From Erinaceus europaeus (lineage: Eukaryota; Chordata; Mammalia; Eulipotyphla; Erinaceidae), in NCBI RefSeq assembly GCF_950295315.1, contig NC_080168.1:1559573-1623572 (forward strand): a stretch of DNA of 64,000 nt, in the 5' to 3' direction. Below, in pieces: positions 10,552 through 21,879 of this stretch. The translations under genes were made by a program, and so were the position numbers. The first letter of the stretch is position 1, and the number at the start of each line of letters is the position of its first letter. Under the pieces are notes generated by a model that made no database searches, was not told the DNA's origin, and worked only from the letters and a program-made list of their open reading frames with translations.

Positions 10552-10665
10552 GCAGGGCGGGCGACACAGTGCACTGGTTCTGCAAAGGACTTTCACGCTG
10601 GCGGCTCTGAGGTCCCAGGGTCAATTCCAGACGCTGCCACAAGTCAGTGCTGTGCAGGACTCCAG
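10552..10665 (+). repeat. Diverged tRNA-derived SINE
   Basis: GGCGACACAGTGCACTGGTT head, then GGGTCAATTCCAGAC as box B, then CAGTGCTGTGC. Confidence 0.55.
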
Positions 10666-10865
10666 TAAGTCCTCCATGTGCGAGCACCACTGCCGAGACG
10701 TGCACACGCACAGCTCTCCCGCAGACTTGCTACAGAAGCAACAAGGCCTTGCTCAACAAGCTCTGTGCTCTCCCGGCTCGGCTCAGCCTCCTCCAAGGCA
10801 CAACCTCTCTCCAGTATATGTCCACAGTTGCAGTCACACCACAGCTTTACCTTTTAACAGCACAC

Positions 10866-10882
10866 GGGGGGGGGGGGGGGGG
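10866..10882 (+). repeat. G17 homopolymer
   Basis: Uninterrupted G run in an HDLBP intron. Length may be assembly-sensitive. Confidence 0.9.
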
Positions 10883-12473
10883 CAGAACTCAGGCAGGAGG
10901 TGCTGGCACCTCAAGGCCCCACAGGCCTCGGTGTCCTGAGCGCCTGCACAGAGCCCGCGTGGGTGGGTGTGCTCTCACCCCCAGCCCTCCTGGCGTCAGC
11001 CGAGACCTGCGTGGGTCCAACAGGGCCGGGCTGAGCGTCTGTCCCGTCGAGCCGGGCACGAGCCCCGCCACCTGCCCCAGCTCTAAAGGGGCATGGAGGG
11101 AGATGTCAGGTGCGGGGAGGGAGCCCGGGTGCTCCCCAAGGACGGCCGACTCACAAGTTCACTCCCGCACCGCATTCCTGCTTCATGCACTGGAGGGAGG
11201 AGCCCGTGTCCTAGGTCAGCCTGTCCCACCCCAGCCGCAGCGGGAGAGGCTCGTACAACAACTTCAATGCTGCCATGTAAACTGAGCGTCTCCATCTGCA
11301 AAGCTTCGGGGTCCGTGCTAAAAAGGCCACAGGCTCAGTGGTCCGCACCTCCCGTGCCCACGGGCAGCCCTGGCTGGCAGCAGCCATCACCGCGCACACT
11401 ACACACCCCGATGGGTGCTGGGTCCCCATCATCTCGAAGATGTTCTGTCTTCATGTGGTACTGGAGATGTGAACTCACGGTGTCAGGCACACACCAGCAC
11501 TCAGTCGCCTCTCTGGACCAATGCTTTATTTTGGGGAAACACGGAGGGTGGCAGATGATGTGTAGAGAGAGGCGTACCACACTGGGCCACCCGCACTCCT
11601 GGGCATGCAAGTCTCGGGTTCTAGAAGCTGACCACTTGCGTTTAAAAAAGGCAAAACTTAGGAGAGAGGACAGCGCGCAAGGCCGGGAGTGGGACCCAGG
11701 ACCTCACGCGACCGAGTCCAGCCCAGGCCCCGCGCGCAGCTGGACGCCTCCCATGAGCAGGCTGCTGTGCTGTGAGCGGAGCGGGGACGGGAGGGCAGAG
11801 CACGGGTGCCAGCATGGAGTTTGGCCTGGGCCTGGCCTCGGGCCCCGGGAGGCCACCTCTGCCCCAAGTGTCTCCCAGTGCGCACCGGTCAGGGGCTGAG
11901 GACCCCTAAGCCCCCTGCTTGACTAAGATGCTGCTGGTGTAACCATGATGGTGGGAGGGCACGGCCGCCACCCCTCCGTGCTGTGTGAGCACGCCACTTG
12001 GCAGCCGGCAAGCCTGACTGACCCTGTGACTCTGCAAAGGGCCTCAGTGTAGGGGCTCTCCCTGCAGTGGCCCCTCACAGCGGCTCTGCCAGGCCTGGGG
12101 AGTCACGGCCACTCTGCCTGGAGCCACCAAGATGGAAATGGCGCCTGGCTTTTCCCAGGTGAGGGAATGCAGCACCTAGAATAAAGGCCAGATGAACAGC
12201 CCTAACCCATCTGGCGTGTGCCCGGAGCAGTGTTGTAAGACAGGGTCATGGGCAGACAAGCCAACGTCAGGAATCCAGGTTCTCGGCGGAGCCCAGAGGC
12301 CAGCTCAGCAGAAGCACACACGCCACATGCCCGAGGCCCTGGGCTCAAGGCGCAGCATGGCACTGTGGTTCTCGCTCTGTGCCCCTTTCACGGTACAAAA
12401 CCAGCAGCTCCGGCGGGGAGGTCCCCGGCTGGCACACCATTCGTTTCCTGGTGTTGCACAGAAATCAGAAGTT

Positions 12474-12753
12474 GGGAGTCGGGCTGTAGCGCAGCGGGCT
12501 AAGCGCAGGTGGCACAAAGCACAAGGACCGGCATAAGGATCCCGGTTCGAACCCCGGCTCCCCACCTGCAGGGGAGTCGCTTCACAGGCGGTGAAGCAGG
12601 TCTGCAGGTGTCTGTCTTTCTCTCCCCCTCTCTGTCTTCCCCTCCTCTCTGTTTCTCTCTGTCCTATCCAACAACGAGGACAACAACAATAATAACTACA
12701 ACAATAAAACAACAAGGGCAACAAAAGGGAATAAATAAAATATTTTTTAAAAA
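12474..12753 (+). repeat. Full-length group A SINE with 12-bp target duplication
   Basis: It starts GGGAGTCGGGCTGTAGCGCA with box B GGTTCGAACC and a T/C-rich middle. The A-rich tail carries AACAACAATAATAAC and AATAAA motifs. The direct repeat AAATCAGAAGTT flanks it at 12462-12473 and 12754-12765, showing insertion by target-primed reverse transcription. Confidence 0.93.
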
Positions 12754-14411
12754 AAATCAGAAGTTATGCGCTACGGAGACGTCAGTGAAGCCAGACACTG
12801 AAGAGCTACGGGCGTCTCGGCTAGAGCCCTCCCCCCACCACTGGAAAGAGCCAGGGTTCCTTGGGGCAAAGGGAGTGCGTGTGCTACCTCCAGGGAATGA
12901 TGGATGTGAGATTAAAGAAACCAGCTGGCACAGGTGGGAACACGACCACGGCCAGCTCAGCCCACCCACACAGGTGACTGCCTGCCACGGGGCCTGTCGA
13001 CCAAGGACACGGGCCAGCAGAGTTGGGGTGCAGCACTGATTTTCAGGGGGGAGGGGCACAGGTATACACGTTAACCCGGCAGTTTGAGGCTCAGCGATTT
13101 GTCGCTCCGGGAGCGGAAAAGTCACAGAAACACAACATCACTCTGCCACTTTGCACCAGCCCACCCTGAACCCTAAAAAGCCCATCCTGACCTTTCTTCA
13201 GCACAGACCTCTGCGCCCCTGGTGACTGGAAGGCCAGCCGGGCCAGTGTCTCAGCCACCTCCCAACACACCTCACCTGAGTGGCGAGCAGGGGCAGAGGG
13301 TGGGACACCTCACAGCACACAGCACGAGGGGACAGAGGAAGAGGAGCCGCTCCAGACCTAACAAGTGACGAAAGACACTGGCCTGCAAGTTCACGGCGTC
13401 TCGCTGTGGCTCAGAGTCCACAGAGAGTGAGAAAACTCCCCAGACGCGTGGAGGGGCCCCTGGAAGACCCGCACACATCAACACACATGCTCAGTGTCGC
13501 CCGCCACATGGCGTGACATCTCGACTTTGCTGCATTCACGTTTCTTCAAAGCTACTTTTAAGCGTGTGGTGAACAGTGGGTGACAGACAGTTAAGATTGC
13601 AGGGCACAGCCCCACACCATCGATAACTGCCATCGTGCCCCATACCACGTCCTAGAGACAGTTTGGCCACTTCTTATATGTTTCAACTCTTTAGGCTCCA
13701 CATGAGTGAACACCGTCACCACTTTCTGAGCTCTGCTTTAAAGCAAACCCACAAGGAGAATTTGGGGGTGAGGAAGCAGAACAGAGAAACCAGAAACGGG
13801 GGCCGGGCTAGAGAAGGCGCGGTGACAGCGGCCCGAGAGCATCACTGACGGGACTCACAGGACGTCTCGAGGACAAGAGCGACAAGTCCTGCCCGATGCA
13901 GGAGGAAATCAGAGCTGTGTAAAAAGGCAAGAACCAGGGACGAGCAGACATCACCAGCCAGACACGGCAGCAGCGGGGACAGGCCCCTCAGTCGCTCTGA
14001 GGCGGCAACAGTGGGGCAAGAGGCAGCGATCACATTTTCTGAAGGAAGCAGAACTTCTTTGCCCACGAGAAGCCTGCAAATTATTTCTGCGCCTCCACGG
14101 CATTAATTGGGTCCTGTGCCCGCTAGGGGACCCAGAGCTGAGCCGAGGGATCGGCTGCGCGTTGTCCCCACACAGCGGGGCGCGGTGGCGGAAAGGCGGG
14201 GTGTGCACGGCGGGCGGGGGGCCGGCTCGGCAGAGGAAGCAGGCCCCGTGGCCCCCGTGTGCACGCCGTGACGCTGGAGGGCACGGACTCACACACAGGG
14301 CTTCCTCACGCCCTAGGGGAAGGCCTGGGTGTCCCCCTGCTGTGGTGTGAATAGGCGAGTGAAATGCAGAGCTTGAGCGAAACACTAATCCTTCCCAGAG
14401 GGACCAGACGC

Positions 14412-14434
14412 GGGGGGGGGGGGGGGGGGGGGGG
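14412..14434 (+). repeat. G23 homopolymer
   Basis: The longest mononucleotide G run in the window; able to form G-quadruplex structures. Confidence 0.9.
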
Positions 14435-15067
14435 ACCACAAAGCCAAGAGCCCCCACGGCCCACGGGCATCTGTCAAGAGCTGGGATGTTGTGGGCACAC
14501 ACAGGTCAGCCGAATGGAGGCCCCGGTGTGGCTGTGTGCCAAGGGAAAGCCCTGAGGAAAGAGGAAGACCAGGACCATTTGGCTGTTGGCTGGGGGTCTC
14601 GATCCCTGTCCCTCCTCACAGGAGATCTTGGCCATGTGAGCCACAAACAGGCAGCTTTGGTCAGCCTGCCGGGAAGGAGGGGAGGAGGCTGCGGGTCACC
14701 CAGGAGACCACTCAGGAGACTTACTCACACCCCCAGAGCTTCTGACTGACAGCAGGATGGCACAGGTAGCTTCTCACTGGAAAACACCTCAGAGGACCGT
14801 CCCTTTCCTGCAGAGACAGGAGTGGGAGCAGCAGGAGGGCAGTCCCTGGGCGGAGGAGGGAGCCGACAGGCAAACACGTACAGCTGTGCCCACCCCGGGG
14901 AACCCACTGGCTAGGGGTGGGCTGCGAGGCAGAGAGCCCCAGAGAGAAAGGCGAGTGGGTGATGGCAGGACGGGCTGGAAGGAAGTAAGAGGCGGCTCTC
15001 GGGGTCTCCGGCCAGCCAGGCCCCGACAAGGACACCAGACCTACAACAACGCACCGCCCCAGGACAG

Positions 15068-15165
15068 GGAGGTGGTGCAGTGGGCAGAGCATAGGACTGG
15101 CAGGCAGGGCGCAGCAAGTCAGATCCCCGACCCTGCAGAAGCCAGAGTGGTGGTCTGGCTCTAAA
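15068..15165 (+). repeat. Diverged tRNA-derived SINE head
   Basis: GTGGTGCAGTGGGCAGAGCA, then GTCAGATCCCCGACCC. Confidence 0.5.
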
Positions 15166-17871
15166 CAGACGACGAAGCACGATGGCCTCTCACAACAGGA
15201 AGCTGATGAGAACGAGTAGGCCCAGTGCAGAGGCAGTCCCCCCCCCCCCCCCGCCCCACAAGAACCGGCTCAGGTCCAAGGAGGGTCGAGTGCCCGGCGC
15301 TGGGTCCTGGTGAGAAGGTCCATTCTGTTCTCTGGCCACATCCCGGCTCACAGGTGGCCCGGTGCTCTGCGCCACACCGGAGACTCCTCCGAGTGTGAGA
15401 CTGACAAGTCTGACCTAGCACTGCACTGCGGGCGCGGCTGCGACCGCGTCTCTTCCCGGCCGCCTCCAACTCACCAGCTGCAGACTGCGATCGACGGAGA
15501 GGCCCGGAAGCTGCACTGATCTCCCAAGCTCCCCTAGCCCACAGTCCTGAGCACAGGACGTGCAGGGAGGGCATCAAAGCAAGGGCACAGCCCATGAGTG
15601 ACCATGCCCCCGAGGGTGGCCCCAACCCTTCAGAATGGACATGCGAAAAGCACTCTGGGGCTTTTTACCCAAGAAGAGCCCCCTCCCCATAAGGGCATTG
15701 TGGGGCACAGGGGAGAGGGGACAAGTGGGCAAGTGGGCAGCCTGCAGTCTGAGCTGAGCCCACTACCTGGCGCAGAGGAGCACAGGCCTTCGCTGGACAG
15801 GGACCTCTCTCTCTGTACAGGCACGGGGACCTCCAGGAGGGACCGGCAGGGTGGGAGGTACATGCAGGACCCAAGGGCCAGAAAGGTCTCCAGTTGTGGG
15901 GCCCACAGCACCATTTCCAGCCGCTCTGCGAGTCAGCGGTCACCTGTGTGTGAGGACCAGCAAGGGACAGTCGTGGACCTTCGGGGCCTCTGGCCAGCAC
16001 TAAGCTCCTCCCAGACGTTCACTTCGGGATCGAGACTGAGAGAGAAGCCCCAGCAGCTGAGAGGCTGCAGGAGCCCTGTGTTTCACCTCACCCCGGCCGC
16101 CAGCCAAAGCCAAGGGCCGGCCCGGCCTTCTGTGCCAGGGCCACTCCTGCCGGCTCCAGCGGCCAGGCCTCTCTGGGCAAGGCCACTGGCACCTCGCCAT
16201 CTCCCTCAGGGCCGCCTGTTGTGGCAACCTCCTCAGGAGCCAGCTCTGCACAGCCTCCAGATGTGCTGGGAAGGGGCAGTTGCCACCCAAGTGCCACCCA
16301 GGCAGGGAGGTGCCCTCTGTCCCCCAGGAGGCGCACACGCCCAGAGGTCTGCAGGCGACCTGGAACCAGAAACCAGAGCCGGGAGCTCAGCCAGCTCTGC
16401 CGGGTCCCCGATTCACAGCCCCATGTGGCCTAGTCCTGGGCTCTGAACTCTCAGCTTCCCTGCCCCCAGCCCCTGAATCACACCTTCCCTGCCCCCTAGC
16501 CCAGTGTCTGAACGCCGCTGGCTGCCGCAAGCCCCTCACCCCAGTCCCTCCCCACAGGATTTCCCTGGAAGGGCCCTGGCTCTGCCACAGAGCTCACCCA
16601 GGACACCAGGCTGCCCGCATGCTCCTCCCAGAACAAGGTTGTCTGGTGGGGTCCAGGCAGGAAAAGCAGCAGTCAGTGGGGTGCAGGTCAGGGCCAAGAG
16701 GAGGCTCCTGCCCAGCACAGCAGGGCCCTGAACTATGTTCTGCTTCGTCAAGGTGTGCCCCTACACCACCCACACCCCCAAGGCCAGATGCTAGAAGATG
16801 AGGCCAGGGAGCCGGGCCGCTACGGAGACAGGCACACGCAGCCAGTGCTCGGCTCCCAGCTCTGGGCCTCTCCGGACCAAGCCGGGCCGGTCCTGCAGCC
16901 GGGTGAAGGCCATCAGTAGCGGCTGAGGCACGGGCCCGGGGCTTCCTGAGTGGCTCGCTCTAGCACGGTCACCCAGTGCGGTCAGCCAGGACAAGAGCTT
17001 CCTCCCTTCACCTCAGCACTGTCCGCCTGCCCCAGCAGCCGGTCTGCAGTGATGTCCCCTGTGGGTAGTCAGCCATGGGGGGCCGGGGGGCAGACAGCTG
17101 ACCCAGAGCTGTTGCCGGTGAATCGTGGTCAAGGGTGAGGCAGGCCGAGTGAGAGCCAAGGGCTGCAGAACTGGGGCTCTGGCCTGCCGGGCTCCTCCTG
17201 GAACCTGGAGGGTGGACACTGGGCGATGCAACAGGGACACCACCACAGGGTGGCAAAGTGTCCGCACGTGACTTCACGGAGAGGCCCAGGAAGGACCCCC
17301 AGCTGTGGAAGTGTCTTTGGGGGGCAGGACCGCGGGGTGACCCTTGATGCCAGCACACAGGGCGGGCGGAACACCAGGCAAGTTCCCAGGCCCCGGAGAA
17401 ACGCTAGCCAGTGCGCCCTCCTGCCCCGGGCCAGGCGGATGCGGCAACCCAGATAGCACCGTCTGTCCCAATTGCAGGACAGCCGCCCCGTGTGTTTAGG
17501 CGCTGGGAGACCCCCACGGGTGCTGGCTGAGTTCAGGGGCGCGGGAACAGGCGGTGAGCAGGCAAAGCCCCCTCCCACTAGACTCAATACCCCGGGGCAC
17601 GGCCCATCCTGCTACTAAACCATCACCAGAGAGACTGAAACCGCTCTGCGGCTGAGCCCGCGTCTGCAGCAACACCTGCAGCTGGGCCACCGGAGGGCAA
17701 AGGGCAGAGCGGAGGCGGGGACCCCAGTGAAACTCAAAGCCGGAGGCCACAGACAGCACCGTTCTCAGTCGGACACCTGGGCCGCGTGACACACGCTCGC
17801 CTGGGGACACTGCTTCCTGCCGGGTCGCAGGAGAGGCTGGGCTCTCTTCGCTTCTACATTCAGACTGTGGC

Positions 17872-17965
17872 CTGGAAGGTGGCACAGTGGATAAAGTACT
17901 GGACTCTCCAGCATCAGGTCCCAAGCTGGATCCCTGGCACCAAGGAGGATTAAGAGCAAGAGCGC
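17872..17965 (+). repeat. Group C SINE head, sense
   Basis: GGAAGGTGGCACAGTGGATA, then ACTGGACTCTCCAGCATC: the sense form of the group C tRNA-like head. Confidence 0.65.
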
Positions 17966-18385
17966 CTTTGGCACGGCTCCTGCGAGGCGCCCATGTGAGG
18001 CCTCATGTTCAGACCCAGCACTTGACCCACCCTGCCGCCACTGGGTGGCCCGGCTGTACTCCTCCTCGGCCAAGGACATGGCTTCTCTGGACAGACCTTC
18101 TAGCCCTGGCTGCAAGCTCTGGAGGTGGGCGACGCCTTCTTGCTCAGCCACACCCCAAACTGAAGCCCCTCCATCCCCACTCGGCCCCAGGCAGGAGCGG
18201 GAAATCATCTCTACCTGGGAGATGGCTGTGGGGTCTCTGAGAGACACCCACCAAACACAGAGCCAACAGTGGCCTCTGGACTCACAGGTGTCCTTCCAAA
18301 CCAAGATAGCTAACGCTACATCTGTGAAGCAGACACAAGAGACGAGCACGTTACGTGAGAGGTGCCGAGACTTGTGGCCACTCTT

Positions 18386-18550
18386 TTCTTTTTTAAATTT
18401 ATTTTATTTTTGAGAGAGATGCAGACAGAGAGAGACACCACAGCACTGCTCAGCTCTGCCTTATGGTGGTATGGGGGATTGAACCTGGGGCTTTGGAGCC
18501 TCAGGCACGAGAGTCTGCTTGCATAACCATCATGCTCTCTCCCCGACCCG
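18386..18550 (-). repeat. Group D SINE, antisense, with target duplication
   Basis: AGCACTGCTCAGCTCTGCC, GGGGGATTGAACCTGGG and TGCATAACCATCATGCTC. GGCCACTCTT is present on both sides (18376-18385 and about 18552-18561). Confidence 0.8.
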
Positions 18551-18944
18551 CGGCCACTCTTACACGTGCAGTCCAGGAAGCCCAACAGCTGGCTTCTGGA
18601 GCGAGCAGGAAAGACGGGGTTTTCAGCTTCTCTGAGAGAGACGGCCTCTAAGCCTCACTGTGGAGAGCAGGCCCCGGGCAGCACGCAGCTCCCACCTCAC
18701 CTCTTCACAGTGAAGGAAACCAATAGGATTTCCAGCTTTCTCAGAGGAGACCTGAATTTCTCAAGAGGAGATTCAGACAACAGGTGAATTTCAGGGGAGA
18801 AAATTCATTAGGGAAAAAAAAAAAAGTTGAACCGACGATTCAGAAACTTCGGAGGAGGAGCCACACAGAACTCAGCTGAGATGCAAAGGCAGGTGCATGT
18901 TGGGGGGGGCGGGGCACTGGCTTTTCTAGATTAGATTTCTTCTT

Positions 18945-19068
18945 TTCCTTTTATTACCAAAAACACTGCACAGCCCTAGCTTATGGTGGTGCAGGGGCCT
19001 GAACCCAGGCTTCGGAGCCTCAGGCATGCAAAGCATCTTTCATGATCATTACGTTGTCTTCCCTTGCC
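18945..19068 (-). repeat. Group D SINE, antisense, diverged
   Basis: AGCTTATGGTGGTGCAGGGG, then GAACCCAGGCTTCGG, then CAGGCATGCAAAGCATC. Confidence 0.65.
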
Positions 19069-19097
19069 CCAAGTTTAAAATAAAAATTTTCACTTCA

Positions 19098-19240
19098 AAA
19101 GCCATGCGGTGGGCAGAGCACGGGGCTGGCATTCGTCAGGCCCCAAGTTCAGTCACCAACTGCACACGGGCCAGGCCGGAGCAACGCTCTGCTTCTGACC
19201 CTCCTGTGTCAATATGACCGTCTTCAACAAAAATAAAACT
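19098..19240 (+). repeat. Diverged tRNA-derived SINE, sense
   Basis: CATGCGGTGGGCAGAGCAC head, AAGTTCAGTCACC box B, AAATAAAACT end. Confidence 0.5.
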
Positions 19241-19605
19241 TGAGATGCCAACAAAAGGTAGCAAGGCCTGACTCACGGCGAGCACGGCGAGGTGACGGTG
19301 GGGGTACAGTCCTCTGGCTGAGAAGCATCCAAGGGCCCGGGCGGGCTCGGCCGACAGCAGTCTGCTAGGAGTACTGCGTCCCAAACGGCTGGCTCTTGAG
19401 ATACAGGGGGAAGAGTCTCGCGTCAGCCGGAAATAACTTCTGCAATCACCTTTTCCAACGGGAAGAACTGGGTGCTTCCCCAGGCGCCGGTGTGCTGCAC
19501 CCACCGGCTGAGGCCCTGCTGCCTCTCCAGTCAGCCCACACCTGACAGCACGTGTCCTGGACTTTGCGCCACCTCCTCCAGCTGCTGAGGACTCAGGTTG
19601 GCTAG

Positions 19606-20231
19606 TCTCCACACACACACAAGCACACGCACTCACGCACGCACTCACACACACACGCACTCGCACTCACACACTCGCGCTCACACTCACGCACACTCAC
19701 ACACTCGCGCTCACACTCACGCACGCACACACTCACACACACACGCACGCACGCACACACTCGCACGCACACACTCACACACTCATGCACACACGCACAC
19801 ACACTCGTGCTCACACTCACGCACGCACACACTCGCACTCACACACTCGCGCTCACACTCACGCACGCACACACACTCATGCACACACTCGCGCTCACAC
19901 TCACGCACACACTCGCGCTCACACTCACGCACGCACACTCACACACTCATGCACACACGCACGCACACACTCGCGCTCACACTCACGCACGCTCACTCAC
20001 ACACTCATGCACACACGCACGCACACTCACGCACGCACACACTCATGCACACACGCACGCACACACTCGCGCTCACACTCACGCACGCACACACTCATGC
20101 ACACACGCATACACACACTCGCGCTCACACTCATGCACGCACACACTCATGCACACACGCACGCACACACTCGCGCTCACACTCACGCACGCACAGACAC
20201 TCACGCACACACGCACGCACACGCACACACC
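19606..20231 (+). repeat. CA/CG-rich compound tandem array
   Basis: About 625 bp built from CACACT, CGCACG, CACTCGCGCTCA and CACTCATGCACA words. Higher-order units repeat, for example ACTCGCGCTCACACTCACGC many times. Alternating purine-pyrimidine sequence of this kind can adopt Z-DNA. Open frames across it on both strands are artefacts of the repeat. Confidence 0.95.
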
Positions 20232-21497
20232 CCTTTAGGACGCACTGACGAAAAGGGGGGCGAGACGGAGCCCGGGCATCACCCCGGCGCCTGTGAGGCA
20301 GGGACTGAGCCAGGACCCCTGCTCCCAGAAGCCGGCCAAGTCCTCTACGGGCGGCAGGAGCCAGAGGCAAGTCCCAGCAGGAAAGCTTCCTGGACGACCC
20401 GACCCAGTGGGACTAAAGACCCCAAACCACGCAGGGGACGGGCGGCACGGCCACTGGAAATGGTGGCCCGGGGCGTCTTGGGGGGGGGGGGGGCTGCAGG
20501 GCAGGCCGCCACCTGCGAGGTCGGTGGCGTCTCAAACTCCTAGCCTCCCGGCCTGGAAGCCCCTGCTGGTCCACCCGGGAAAAGCCCCCTTCCCCCGGGG
20601 CCGGCCGGAGGGTCAGCCCACCCCGGGGCCCAGCCTCCACACCTATTGGGCCGGTGACCCTGTGCCACAACGGGGGCTGCTGGGGGGGGGGGGTGAGGAG
20701 TCACGGCGAGACCCTCTTCTCCCTGGCACCTCCAGCACCCTCCACAGCGGCACCCAACGCAACAGGAATGGGGGCCCCTGCGCCCTCCTGACACCCGGGT
20801 GACCTTGGCTCGGCTGGGGCCCGGCAGACGGGGCCCCGTGCGGCTGGCTGCCCCGCGGGCTGGGGGCTGGGGGCTGGGAGGCAGCCTCCTCTACCAGACG
20901 CTGACCCCGGGCAGCAGCGCTCACCGTGGCCTCCCCACCACCTCCTCCACGAGGTCGGCCCCTGGTTCGAGCTCAGCACGACCCAAACGGCCACCCGGAC
21001 ACCGAGCTCAATCGCCGGGCCCAGGCCGGCTACGGCGACAGCCCCATGCCGGCTTTCCAGGGTCACCCGGCGAGCAAAGGCCGGCGGTTCCCCCCGTGAC
21101 TGACAGGTGAGCCGGCGGCCTCGCGGGCCCCAGGCCGGGCCACTGGGTCCGCACGGGCCCCAAGCCGGCAGGAACGGCCCGGTGGGCGAGCCCCAGCGTC
21201 CCCACCGCCCGGGCGAGCGCCCCCTCCCCGCCGGCCCCCCGCCCGACTCGATGGTGCGCCCGCCGGCCCGCGTGACCCACCGCAGCCAATCGCGGACAGG
21301 CATCCGCACCACCGAGACGACGGCGCGAGCTAGAGGCGCCCCCCGCTCGGCCGCCCGCCCGCCCCGCCGCCATCTTCCCGCGGAGGACCGGGCCCCGCGC
21401 CGGCGTCCCGCGCCGCCACCCGGCCCCCGTGACTCGGGTCCCCGAGGAAAGCGGGCCCCTCCGCCCTCGCCCCCGCCGGTCGCGCCTCCGCCTTACC

Positions 21498-21600
21498 CGC
21501 TCCACTCTTATCAGCGGGAGGAAACCGAGCTCATAAGGTGGGCGCCGTGGCGGGACGCGGGCGAGCCGCCATCTTGGTAAAGGAGCCGAGGTGACGCCTG
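21498..21600 (-). other. HDLBP: Probable HDLBP noncoding exon 1
   Basis: On the minus strand a CAAGATGGCGGC motif near 21570-21580 is followed by GAGCTCGGTTTCCTCC and then the strong donor GAGCGG|GTAAGGCGG after 21497. It has the form of a first exon starting at a YY1-type initiator. The upstream border is a guess. Confidence 0.55.
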
Positions 21601-21745
21601 ACCTCCCCCCGCCCCCGGCCTCTATATGGCCAACCGCCGCGGGAGGGGCTCCGCGCCTGCGCACGGCACCCTGGGCCGCCCGCGCCTGCGCGCTGCGCGG
21701 GGTGGGGGGGGGGAGCCGCACGGGGGATCAGGAAGGAGCTGGCAG

Positions 21746-21815
21746 GGGCGGGGCAGCGTGGTGGCGTCATCCGCCGGCGCGGGCGGGGCAGCGTGGTGGC
21801 GTCATCCGCCGGCGC
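21746..21815 (+). repeat. Perfect 35-bp tandem duplication in the SEPTIN2 promoter
   Basis: Two identical 35-bp units (21746-21780 and 21781-21815). Each contains a GC box (GGGCGGGGC) and a CRE-like half site (GGCGTCAT). It ends 64 bp before the SEPTIN2 exon 1 donor. Confidence 0.95.
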
Positions 21816-21879
21816 GGGCGGGGCGGAGCTGGGCGGGTCCGCGGTGTCCTCGCTGGCTGCTGGTGTGCGGTGCTGGGCG
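21816..21879 (+). other. SEPTIN2: Probable SEPTIN2 noncoding exon 1
   Basis: GC-rich leader ending GTGCTGGGCG|GTGAGTGTC, a consensus donor. No ATG in the last 60 bases. The 5' end is uncertain. The next recognised SEPTIN2 exon starts at 27008. Confidence 0.6.

Larger units (their letters stand above)
6506..21496 (-). other. HDLBP 5' intron, about 15 kb
   Basis: No protein-coding exon was recognised on either strand. It contains a CpG island (about 7000-8420), about a dozen SINE fragments listed separately, an AGCCCC array (10207-10249), long G/C runs (10866-10882, 14412-14434, 15238-15252, 20480-20493) and a CA/CG-rich array (19606-20231). Other noncoding HDLBP 5' exons could be hidden here. 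Confidence 0.7.

Noticed and set aside
12474..12560. tRNA gene suggested by box A and box B-like motifs
   Set aside because: Dispersed multicopy SINE heads with A-rich tails and target duplications; no intact cloverleaf was recognised.
15598..16446. 282-codon frame in HDLBP 5' intron
   Set aside because: No domain, no splice-supported context, no conserved protein recognised.
19598..20543. Histidine/threonine-rich frames of 200-250 codons
   Set aside because: Product of the CA/CG tandem array; several frames are open at once.
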